A stretch of 64,000 nucleotides of DNA. Origin: Selaginella moellendorffii (taxonomy: Eukaryota; Streptophyta; Lycopodiopsida; Selaginellales; Selaginellaceae). Each line of letters starts with the position of its first letter. Positions within the stretch are counted from its first letter, which is position 1. The notes below the pieces were generated by a model. The model did not search any database. It was not told where the DNA came from and was given only the letters and a program-made list of their open reading frames with translations. The position numbers and the translations under genes were made by a program. Below are positions 33,389 through 44,442 of the stretch, in pieces. The DNA is taken from contig NW_003314340.1 of the NCBI RefSeq assembly GCF_000143415.4, positions 738,161 to 802,160 of the forward strand, read 5' to 3'.

Positions 33389-36300
33389 TTAATTGAATTT
33401 TGCATAAGTACATAAAGTTCTGCCTTGCAGAAATTCCTCCACTAGATCTCGTGCGTTCGCTAGGTTCTCCTCCGGTTCCCATGTTACTTCGCAGTGTGGA
33501 AATCCTTTCCACTTCACATGGAACTCTCTCACCTTGCGTCCTTGTCGCTTGCTCTTGCGCGCATTGAGGATGGCCTCGACTTCGTATTCCTCTTCCCCTT
33601 GGATAACCTCAGGTAAAGGTCTCACTTGGTCCTTGCGAAGCGGATCCTCAAAGTACGGCTTGAGTAAGTTCACGTGGAACACTAGGTGCATCTTCCCCAT
33701 CTCTCGAGGAAGTCGGAGTCGGTAAGCCACTTTACCGATTCGTGCCTCAATTTCATAAGGCCCCGTGAACCTGCTTAAGGAACTCAAGATCAATTCATTT
33801 ACAGGAATACATGCGTCTTTACCTTTGGGTCAACTTTCGGCTGATCCAGCTTGGTAGTCTGAGGTTCTTGGTGTTCAGCCACACCTTCTCCCCAGCTTGG
33901 AACTCCACATCCCGACGCTTTTGGTTCGCGTACTTAGTTTGCCTTTGTTGAGCCCGTTCCAAGGAATCCCTCACTAGATTCCAAATGTTGAGTCTTTCCG
34001 CCGTGAATGCCTCCACTGCGGGTAACTCTCCATGATACTCGGCCACGCCGAGTTCCACAGGACCTTCAATAGCTCGCCCATTGATGACTTCCCATGGACT
34101 CACCCCGATGCTTGAGTGTGGTGAGTTGTTATAACACATTTCCGCAAGTCCCAAATGACTTACCCAGTCGGTCTGGTCTCCCGAGACATAGCATCGCAAA
34201 TAATCCTCCAGCTGCCTATTCACCCTTTCCGTTTGTCCGTCTGTCAAGAAGTGTTAGTGCCATCAATCTTGACTTAATACCCATTACCTGTCTGTGGGTG
34301 ATAGGCTGTGCTGAATTTCAATTTGGTGCGATACTGTTCTAGGAGTGTCCTCCAGAACCTACTAGTGAAGATCTTATCTCGATCTGAGATAATCTCTTCC
34401 GGCCTTCCCCACACTCGAACCACTTGTTCAAAGAACAGCTTCGCCACACCTTCCGCATCCACGTCCGTTGTGGTGGGTATGAAATGTGCCATCTTTGAAA
34501 ATCGGTCCACCACCATGAATATCGCATCGAACCCCTCGCTTGGGGGTAGTCCCGTGATGAAGTCCATCGTAAGACATTTCCACGGGCGATCTGGAATTGG
34601 GATGCTTTACAACAAGCCCCCACTAGCCTTAGTCACGGCTTTGACCTGCTGACATGTTGGACATGTCTTTACATAGTCTTGGACGTCCTTAGCCATATCT
34701 GGCCAATGGTACTTCCTCTTGAGTAAGCCCATCGTCTTGGGCACTCCGCCGTGTCCCGCAAGAGGTCCGTCATGACACTCTTCTAAGGCCACTTTCCTTA
34801 GTTCCCCTTCTGGAACATACACCCTCGTTTGCTTGTAATAAATGAGTCCGTTGCGTTCCGCATAGCCCGTTTTCTCTTCCGTTGGCGGCTCACCTCTCTG
34901 GTGAGCTTCCCACGCCTCTAGATTCCTCAGCAACACTTCTTGTGCTAGACCATCGTTCTCATATGCTGTCCGCACATTGTCCCAGAAGGTTGCTGTTGCG
35001 CTGGATATTGCCAACTTCAAGCTCGCTTTTCGACTTAGCGCATCCGCCACGATGTTGCTCTTCCCAGGCTTGTACAGAATTTCGCAATCAAACTCGGCCA
35101 AAGCATTAGCCCACCGACCTTGTTTCCCTCTTAGGTCGGGCTGTGACAAGAAGTGTTTCGTTGCCACATTGTCCGTGTAAACCTTGAAGTGTCTCCCAAG
35201 GTAGTGTCGCCACTCCTTGAGTGCCTTGACCACCGCAAACAATTCCTTCTCATGGGCAGGCCACTTCCGTTGAGCCTTGTCCAGCTTCTTCGAGAAGAAC
35301 GCTACCGGATGGTTGTCTTGCTTCAGAACTGCGCCCAACGCAAAGTCCGAAGCATCCGTTTCTACCTCAAAGTCCTTACCAAAGTCTGGCAATGCCAATA
35401 CGGGAGCCTTCCTCAACTTCCCTTTGAGGTGGACAAATGCCGCCTCGCATTCTACTGTCCATACCATCTTCCCTTTTCCTGTTTGGTCCGTTAAGGGCAG
35501 GGCTACTCTCGAATAGTGTCTGATAAACTTTCGATAGTAGTTGCATAGCCCCAGGAACGCCCTCAACTCATGTACATTCGATGGTCGCTCCCATTCCTGG
35601 ATCGCTTGGACCTTCTCCGGGTCCACCTTGAGCCCGTCCTGGCCCACCACATGCCCGAGAAACTTTACCTCTTGTTGAGCAAAGTCACATTTGCTCTCTT
35701 TAGCATACAGCTTGTGTTCCCTTAGTTTCTCAAACACCTTCGCCAAGTGTTCGGCATGCTCTTCTAGCGTCTCGCTATAGATCAGGATGTCGTCGATATA
35801 GACGACCACGAAGTGATCCAGATAGGGTACAAAGACATGGTTCATTAGCGCCGAAAACGTTGCCGGCGCATTACATAGCCCGAAGGGCATCACCAGAAAC
35901 TCAAAGCTCCCATACCTCGTTCGACAGGTTGTCTTCTCGACATCTTCCTCGGCTACCCTGATCTGGTAGTATCCTGACCTTAGGTCAATCCTCGAGAAGT
36001 ATTTTGCCTTTCCCAACCTATCGAACAGGTCCTCAATCCTTGGCAAAGGGTACTTGTTCTTCTTTGTATACTTGTTGAGCAAGCGGTAGTCTATGCACAT
36101 GCGCATAGATCCATCTTTCTTTTTCACAAATAACACCGGCGCCCCATACGGCAACTTGCTCAACCTAACATACCCTTTGTCCACCAACTCCTCTAGTTGG
36201 CACTTGAGCTCCTTGAGTTCTTTTTCGTTCAAACGATAAGGGGGACGAACCACTGCCTCAGCACCCTCGACCAGCTCAATCTTATGTTCTATCGGTCGTG

Positions 36301-37810
36301 CTGGGGGCAGCCCCGCCGGTAGCTCCTCCGGCATGGTATCCTGGAATTGGTCCAACACCCGCTGGATCACTAAAGGCACTTCTTCCGTTCTTGTCTTTTT
36401 GTCACTCTTCACCGAGAGTAAGCACAAAAAGGCTGCCTTAGTTCCTTTAGTGAGTTGTCCTCTCGTGGACACCAGGTTTAAGCAGGATTCTTTGGCCTTG
36501 CTTTGCCCTACCTTTAGATCCTGGGCTTCCACCCTAGATCTTCTTCCTTGGGCATTCGCCAGTACCACAAGGTTCCTACCTTGTCCATGTAGGGCTACCA
36601 CGAACCGATTGAACCAATCCATTCCGAAGATCACGTCAAATCCCGCCATGTCCAACACGGTGAAATCCATGTCTACCTTCCATGTCCCTACTTCGACTTT
36701 CGCTTGTCGAAGTACCTCATCGGTGCTTTGGCTACCTTGAACAAACTCTATAGTCCTTGGTTCGCCTAGCCGCTGCACCGTTAGTCCGGCTTGCCGGACT
36801 ATGTCTGCAGCCACAAAATTATCCGAAGCACCCGTGTCAATAAGGATCTTAACAAAGCTACCTCCGAGCTTCCCTCGGAGGGCTAGTAGATGTCGCGAAC
36901 GACTCTCTACCAAAGTTGCTCGTGTAATGAGTAACTTTGAGTTAGGGACTGGATCACATACCTCATTTTGGACTTCGCCCGACTTGATGGCCATATTGGC
37001 TCTGGCCTTCTTCGGGTAGGGACATTCCCTCGAAAAGTGTCCCGCTTCACCGCAGTTATAGCATACGTTGTTTCCCACGCTGCTATATGACTTGACCTTC
37101 TTATCCGTGGGTTTGTCTCTTTTCGCTTGACTCCCCCACGTACTTGCTCGCTGGCCACCGGATTTGCCTTTCCGAAATCCCGAGGACTCATTCTTAGAGA
37201 AACTCTTCTTGAATTTCCCCCTGCTATATGTTCCCCTCGGTTTGGCCCCTTTGTGAAACGTGGATCCCGACCCCGTCGTGTTCCCCTTTCGCAGGTTATC
37301 GTTGAAATGCACCTTGATGGCCGCATCCAACGCTTCCTTGTAGTTGGTCGGGTTCCAGCGCATCACCTCACCGCGAGCCCAGGTTTGCAAACCTGATATA
37401 AACGCATGGAACGCATCCATATCCCCCATGTCCGTGACAAGTATCCTCTTTGCCATGAACCCATTCACATATTCCTGGATGGTTCCAGTCTGCTTCAGCC
37501 TACTCAGCTCATCTCTCAGATGCAGAGTGGCATTCGGAGGAACGTATGTCGCGCGGATCCTCGCCTTCATCATGTCCCAGGTGGCCACCGGTCCTTCGTT
37601 GGCCTCCGTTGTTCTCCACCAAGACTTGGCATTATCTGCCAAGTATGGTTTTGCACATGGGACCTTCTCCGAGCTCGGTAACCGTAACGCTCGGAAGTAG
37701 TCCTCCATATCGTAAAACCAATCCTCCACAACCTTATAGTCGTTCACTCCCTTGAACACCGGTGGGGGCTTTGGTTTGTACTTGGGAACTGCCTGAGGGA
37801 CTGATTCCAC
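33389..37810 (-). pseudogene. Chromovirus gag-pol with chromodomain; two introns, one nonsense codon
   Basis: Three blocks join in frame: 37810-34288, 34240-33823 and 33770-33389. Order: gag; CCHC knuckle [14 protein letters not shown] (about residue 248); protease ILIDTGAS; reverse transcriptase with [13 protein letters not shown] and YIDDILIYS; RNase H; integrase with HHCC finger and catalytic core; C-terminal chromodomain (FHVKWKGFPHCEVTWEPEENL). The chromodomain marks the chromovirus lineage, which targets methylated histone tails. The joints 34241-34287 (47 nt) and 33771-33822 (52 nt) look like spliceosomal introns. A TAA stop at 34607-34609 interrupts the frame after the HHCC finger. 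No ATG is found at the expected 5' end, so the copy is probably not autonomous. Confidence 0.92.
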
Positions 37811-37918
37811 TTCGGTCTGTTCGACCTTGTCTGGTTTTGCCTCAGTCCCTGCCGAAGGGTCCGCACCTTCTGCGCTGCCAGCAATCCGCCTCTATCCTTC
37901 GCTAGAACTGAGGAGAAG

Positions 37919-37930
37919 GCTCCGATACCA
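37919..37930 (-). other. Primer-binding site of the chromovirus (initiator Met tRNA type)
   Basis: Three bases inside the 5' LTR end, the minus strand reads TGGTATCGGAGC. It differs by one base from TGGTATCAGAGC, the usual plant PBS complementary to initiator methionine tRNA. Confidence 0.9.
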
Positions 37931-37933
37931 AAT

Positions 37934-39083
37934 TGTAAGCCACAAATTTTTCCTTTCCACTTTGCCAGCTTACCTCGCCTATCCGTCCAACACTGCCTTG
38001 GCTTTTGCTAAGTTCCCTCGCCAAGGTTCTCGCCTATGGTACCAGCTCCTACTTGGTTTCAGCTACTCACTGCACGAGCAATGGAGTGTTAGCCATCCTT
38101 CCATGGATTCCCAAATCACTCCCAATCCCCCTCCCCGGGTTAGACTGGACTTAAGGTTCGGCTACACTCCCCGCAAGCACAAGCAGCCAATCACACCAAG
38201 CTTCCAGGTTCCTAACATCCCTTGGCACCACAAGACTTGATCATGGGACCCTCTAAATCCCAAGTCTTGAGTGCAACACTTGCTTCGGGACGCCGGGGCG
38301 AAACACCGTGGCCTAGCGGCCCGGTATGGGTACCTCTCGCCCCCCACTTCCATCCCGAAGGAAGGCCCAAGCCCTTAGGAAGGGCGAGGACCAATGAGCC
38401 GCATGGTACTCAAGTGGGGCACCACTCCACATGAGCCGGGAGCACCGCAATCGGTTTCCCTTTCGGGAGTGGGAGCTGCTCTTGAGCACTTCCTTGGATG
38501 GCCCCTCCGGCACCAGCCAAGTCCATGCTCACTCCCACCCAAGGCCCCTCGGTCCCAGTCCCAACCTCAAGTCGGTTTGGAAGCCCAACTGGAGAGTCCC
38601 TTCAAAACTGGTTCCTGGACCTCACTATCCCTACTATACTTTTGGAACCCCCTGCAGCCCCCCCGCCCCCTGGGAGACGCACGCTTTGGGCTTTCACCCC
38701 TTGACCCGTATTAGTATTTGGACTTAGTCTCTGGCTCGATCTCGGACCCGATTTCGGATCCGACTTCGGATTCGGGTTCGGACTCGATCACGGACTCGAT
38801 CTCGGACCCGATCTCGGACCCGACCTCGGACTCGACCTCGGACTCGGTCTCGGACCCGATTTCGGATCTCGGACTCCGTCTCGAACTCGGTCTCGAACTC
38901 GGACTCGAACTCGGTCCCCGAGTCGGTCTCGGACTCGATTCCGGACTCTATCTCGAACTCGGTCCTAGAGTCGGTCTTGGACTCGATCCTCGACTTGGTC
39001 CCATCCGATGAACTCTTTGTCACTTCGGTCAAGCTTTTGGGGATCCTTTAGCCTACGACATCTCGGGGAGTCGGTTCCTTACA
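37934..39083 (-). repeat. 5' LTR of the chromovirus
   Basis: 1,150 nt, nearly identical to 31810-32985. Differences are scattered single bases, a shorter C-tract and a loss of some minisatellite units near 38820. It would hold the promoter for minus-strand transcription. Confidence 0.95.
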
Positions 39084-39088
39084 TGCTT
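39084..39088. repeat. Target-site duplication, right (TGCTT)
   Basis: Exact match to 31805-31809. Confidence 0.93.
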
Positions 39089-39435
39089 CTCGAACTCCAT
39101 CTTGGAGTCCTTCTCAAACTCTTTTTTAAACTCTATTTCAGACTCCTTTTTGGACTCATTCTTGACACTTCTTATGTATCAATCCTTTTTATATCCCTTT
39201 TTAAAGATTTATTCATCAATTACTTTGTGCTCATCCCTCAAGCACTTCATTTGGAGTTCTACTCCTACTCTCGACTTTCCAAGTTGGAGCTTTTGGTCTA
39301 AACATGTTATGCTTGTTGAATTTCTACTTCGACCATTATCACGTGGAACCTTTTCAATTCCACTTTGGGGCTTAAGGATTTGTGTTTCACACATTGTTGT
39401 GCTTTTTGAGATCTATAAATGCTCGCTCACAATCC
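39089..39435 (+). repeat. Old LTR, right part
   Basis: Continues the LTR begun at 31336. It aligns with the reverse complement of about 29660-29900 (shared CACTCTCGAC-like, TTGTGTTTCACAC-like and CACGTGG segments). Confidence 0.65.
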
Positions 39436-39479
39436 ATGTACCAAATGAAAGATAATGTTGACAATTTGACTCCTTCAAT

Positions 39480-41390
39480 TTTAGTGTACCCTAATTCCAT
39501 TTAACCTTTAATTTTGCATATGGATGCTTGTGATATTGGTCTTGGAGGTGTGTTGATGCAAAAAATCTTAAGTGTGTTTAGTCAGCACTATCCCATTGCA
39601 TATATTAGTCATACATTATAACTAGTAAAGGTGGAGGTGAACTATTCCACAACAGAGAATGAGTGTTTAGTAGTAGTTTGGGGTTTTGAGAAACTTTATG
39701 CATGAAGGTGATCATGTTGCAATTACTTTGTTATTGAAATAAAAGTACTTAGTTGGTCATATTGCTTAGTGGGATTTGAAGCTTTAAATATATAATTTTG
39801 ATGTTATTCATTGCCTAGGGAGTTTTATGGCTAATGTTAATGCCCTTTCTCAAACTCTTCTTCCTTCTTTACCTCTTTTTATGTTTCTAACAAACTTGTT
39901 ATTCCAACATTTGTGGTGTTTTTGGACAAGAATTCCATACCATCAATACTTGTTGTACTTGATGTTTAATATCCACAAGGTGTGGAGCAAGATTCACATT
40001 CTTTTGATGAGGTTCATAAGGCTCAAAAGGTTGAGTTGTGAATCGCAAAGCTTTAGGATTAAAAATCTTGCATCACTTGTTAATAATTTACCATTTTAGC
40101 ATTTACATTCTCAATATTGCCTTAAGAATGACGTTATTTATTTTGTGGGGATAGATTTTGATGATCATTTATGACTAATGATGCCTTTGATCTTTATTCC
40201 ATGTTTTCTCTACACCTACTATTATTTTTCTATTTTAGGCGAGTATATATGTGACTAAGAAATTTCATAGATCTTTGTATTGGACTTTAGTATGTCTGTA
40301 GCTGCATTTGTTGCCAAATTCGTAATACTCCTTCTCATGCTGCAAAAGGAGAATTAGAGTTAATTACAGTTTCTCATATATTTGAGCTGGTGATATTTAA
40401 TCTGATAAAGGGATTTTTTAGGGTGGATTGTTAGCAATGAGTATATTATTATTGCTTTTGACTATTTGACTCACTAGATAGAAGTCTGTGCTTTTGCTAG
40501 TGCATCTACAACTGTTGTTGGATACTTCCTTCTTAATTTAGTGGTGTTTCAATACTTTTGTCTAGAGTGAATTCTTTTGGATAATGATCCCGCATTTATG
40601 GCTGAAGTATTTCATGTTTTAACGTCTTAGTTGGGGATACATCACACTTTCATGAGTGCTTATCATCCATAGTCATATGACTTGATGGGACAGCTTGTTT
40701 GGACCTTCAAAGGGATGATTGTAAAATACATGAACTTTCAGTATTTGGATTGAGATGGTTATTTACCGTCTCTTTAGTATGCATATATCACAGAGGTGTA
40801 GAGTTCTATTATTGCTTTACCATATAAACTTTTATGTAATCATGATCTAATATTACCAACGGAGTTGAGTTTACCTTCACGATTGCCATGAGCTACTGAC
40901 GTTAAATCTTAGGATTAGTATTTAACAAACATTCTTCCACTGGTCTGGATAGAGTTTACTAAACACTTCAGCCACATACAAGTGGGACAACAGTGACAGT
41001 ATAACTCCCATCATTGTCCATTTGTGGAGTATAAAGTGGATGTTGAGCAAAAAACCCTTTAAATAAACCACATACTGTAAGATTGGGAAAACAGACTAAT
41101 ATTAACTTGTTTGATTGAGGTGCATCAATGAAGCTGTGGCGGCATCATCTGTGGCTGAAATATGTGAAATAGAAGAAATTGTATCATGTGTTGGGGCAAA
41201 TTGGACTGCAAGTTTATAAGGTTTAGCATAATATTTAATAAATAAAAATTGTGCATATATAATGGTTAAAATACTTTATACAAAGGGATAAAGAACAATT
41301 AACACCATTTATAGATCCACTAATGCTTCTTCCTAATGTTCCTTTAGATCCTGGCCCATCCATTAGAGAGCCCTAATTGTCTTTTATCAT
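39480..41390 (+). pseudogene. Decayed Ty3/gypsy RNase H and integrase
   Basis: Frame fragments show the RNase H start (MDACDIGLGGVLMQ, YISHTL, TTENECL) and later integrase traces (DNDPAFMAEVFHVLTS, HHTFMSAYHP). Many stops and shifts are present. This is the 3' half of the element whose RT lies at 28.1-28.97 kb. A sequence typical of the pol end (LDPGPSIREP-like) precedes the LTR at 41396. Confidence 0.78.
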
Positions 41391-41395
41391 TGGGG

Positions 41396-41567
41396 ATGAT
41401 ATGTGGTCCAAGTGTATGGTTACAATGCCATATACTAATACTAGAATAATGGGATTTTGAGAACTATTAAATTGATTTCAATTTAGACTATTCACTTTTA
41501 TATATAAGTTTTTGGGCTAATTGATATACATTTTTGTATTCCATTTCCATATTCCATGCACTCATAA
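41396..41567 (+). repeat. LTR-like end of the old gypsy element
   Basis: Begins TGATATG, has a TATATATAA box, and ends near GCACTCA. It matches copies at 12065-12240 and 11866-11967. Being just downstream of the decayed pol, it is probably its 3' LTR. Confidence 0.55.
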
Positions 41568-44442
41568 TTTGTATATAGTATTATAATATGTGTATATAAT
41601 TATTATTTATTTAAAAATAAGTCTTCATAGTTTTATGTTTTTACTCCTTACAAAAATGGTAAGGTAGATATCATATTTGACACTTGTATAATTATTTAAT
41701 TAGTAATTTTTTCTCTTTTTATCTATTTGATAAAATTGTCATGCTGCTTTTATTGTTATTCTTGTTACCTCTTTAGCTTCATCCTAATTAATTTTAATAT
41801 ATATATTCAATTGGTCTGTATAATATATACTTTTTAGTGTTTGTGCTCTTGATAATGTTATATATGCTTGTCTTGGATTTTTTGTTTTATATGGGTTATA
41901 TCCTAATTTTTTCTTATTGATCCTATTTATTGTTCTTCTTACATATGTGGTTGTAGTGGAAATTGTGTTTTACTTATAACATGATTTTGATTTTACTTGT
42001 TTTTAATATTCTTGTTATTTTTCTTACTGTATCCATGTTTTTTTTATTATTTTGATGTACTATTATATGTCTGGTGTATGGAGACATCATTTTTGGGTCA
42101 ACATATTTTTATTGTGTAAATTGGTGCTTTTGCTTCAAATATAGGATTTATTTGATAAAAACATGCTAATCCATCCCACCAATGTCTACTGCAAATGTTG
42201 GTTTGAAGCTTTCCCATGTTCTCTTTATATCCTATACCATATTTCTAAGCATTTTATTGTTGAAAATCATGTTTGGTATTTTTCTAACATGTTATTTGTT
42301 AATATTATTTGATATTGTTTTGATGTTTCTGGTCAAAATGCAAAAGCTGAATAGATTTTTGATCCATTTATATTATAAACTACTTTTCTTGTATATTAAT
42401 ATTGTTTCATTATTTATATTTTGGTTTATTTTATAATATCATTTGAGTGTCACAAATCTGTTTCTATAGTGTATTTATAAGTATTTATTTTTGAATTGCA
42501 CAGTTTAATTTTTCTTTTAACTAGGAGAGAGGAAACACATATTGGTTTGCCAAAGCTTCTCTAATGCAGCTGCACTGAGGTGTAGGACCACTTAATATCC
42601 ATCTATACAGAACCAAATTGTGTCATCTAAACAAAACAATTTGGCCACTAAATGCAAAGCAAGACTCCTTGGCTGACACAAAGTTCCCATTCTGAGCTCT
42701 CCTGTAACACTGGTTTTCTGCCCTAATTTGCCCAACCACTATTTGGTATTGAATGGTGTTTTTGGGTTGTAATTGGGAGCAAGCAATTTGCACACAGATA
42801 GTGAGGTATCGGTTCTAGGCACAATCAAGAGAAAATTGAGTTATTGTTTTTGCCATAGCATGCACAAAGTCAGGGAAGGCTCAAACCCATATTTAATGTT
42901 AATTTGGCATTGGCTGCTGCCACTTTTTTATCATTTCAAGTGTGTTGTGAGTGAATACATTATTTATAGATCTCCAAGAGGTTGAATTTTCTTGCAGTGA
43001 TCTCCATATTTCTGTGGAAGAGAGCTTTATAAATCTCAATCATATTATCTCATGGCCAATTTTAGAGAGACCTCAAGCTTGAACAGCTTATTTGATGAAA
43101 TTGCATGATCTAGTTGATAACATATTGTCCAATAATCTTCCAAAAGTATAAATGACAATGAGGACACAGATTAATAATGTTAACATGGTATATGTTCTTT
43201 TGAAAAAGGGATTTCTAAAAAGGTTTTAGCATCCAAATCTAGACTTAGATCAATGTGCAAAATGAGCGAATTACGTGTTTAAGGAATTCTTATAAGTGAT
43301 TAATAATGTATATCTTTAAATATTTAAGTATTTTTAATGTATATTCTAAATATACACTGATGTGCCAGATTGAAAAGAACCCTTGGATTGCAGAGCAGGT
43401 GAGGTATCACTTGATTGACTAGGACTTTTACATAGGGAGATTTGCAAGCCTCCACAACAAGCAGATAAATATCGGAATGGATCTGTAGGCAAGAAGCTTC
43501 TCCACTGTGCACATGGATTTCGACATGAAATCCGTTTTGGCCGCACGAACGCTTCCTGCTGAGGAAATGTGCAACGAGGTTGGGGAAGATTCGTTAGAGG
43601 ATATGACAAGGCTCTTATAGTCCAGAAGAAGTTGCAATGTTCTATGGTTGATGCACTATGTTGCGGAGTATAGCTATCGGTTGATTGACCAAGACTGTTA
43701 AGTAGGGAGCTTTACTTTAGAAAGCTGGAGGAGCAGCAAGAGGATCCTGCAATGATTGATTGGGCAAACAATTGCATTGGCAAAGCGATCATCGGGTACA
43801 ACCGTTGCAGAATGATTGTAAGGATGCTCGAGCATCAGCCCCATAGTATGTGGCCTCGATTATCTCCACGTTTATGCATTTCAAAGGACTCCTGATACAG
43901 GTAAAGACTCGCTTCGCTTATTTAATTTAGACGGGTGTGACTAAGTTGCTTCCATGGATGTTCAGGCACAATCGGTGTCACACTGGAATGGCAATACTAA
44001 GTATCGTGTTGCTGTGGCAATGGTCTAGGCCTCTAGATTATAAAGTTCTAGAGGAAAACATCTCTTAATCTCATATAAATGTGGTGTGGACTTGTGGAAC
44101 ACATTCTCACCATAAACAAAGTTTCTTTTCACAAGCATCTGATTTACCAGCGGTGGAAAAACTATATGCCATTCTTCCAAGTGTCTTAGAAGAATACTTC
44201 CCCCTAGGTTCCGCAGATCTTGATTCCATGACTGGTTAAGATCACTTCCACTTTCTGATGCAGGCAGTGACGGAAAAAAAAGAGCAAGAAGTTGGTGTCG
44301 TCAAGAAATGAGGGATCAATTCTTCAACACGCGCGTCAAAACCATTGGTGTTGAATCGCTATAGTCAGATGTATATCCCTTTATATTCTGGGGAAGTTTG
44401 ATTGTGTACCTGTACAAGGCTTCACTATACAGTGGAACTTTC
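41568..44442. other. AT-rich then mixed intergenic DNA, no gene seen
   Basis: 41.6-42.5 kb is very AT-rich with only chance frames. 42.6-44.4 kb is less AT-rich; short frames at 43324-43637 have no family likeness and stops break them. I see no RNA gene. Confidence 0.5.

Larger units (their letters stand above)
31810..39083 (-). mobile_element. Nearly intact Ty3/gypsy chromovirus LTR retrotransposon
   Basis: 7,274 nt. The LTRs are 31810-32985 and 37934-39083, very similar, both TG..CA. The target-site duplication TGCTT is perfect at 31805-31809 and 39084-39088. The element reads on the minus strand: LTR (37934-39083), primer-binding site, gag-pol (37810-33389) and LTR (31810-32985). It sits inside the minisatellite of an older LTR of a related family. 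The high LTR identity points to recent insertion. The coding part has one nonsense codon. Confidence 0.97.

Noticed and set aside
34607-34609. Reading the chromovirus stop as another tiny intron
   Set aside because: The only GT..AG pair around it would give an intron of about 22 nt, far too short; a nonsense change is simpler.
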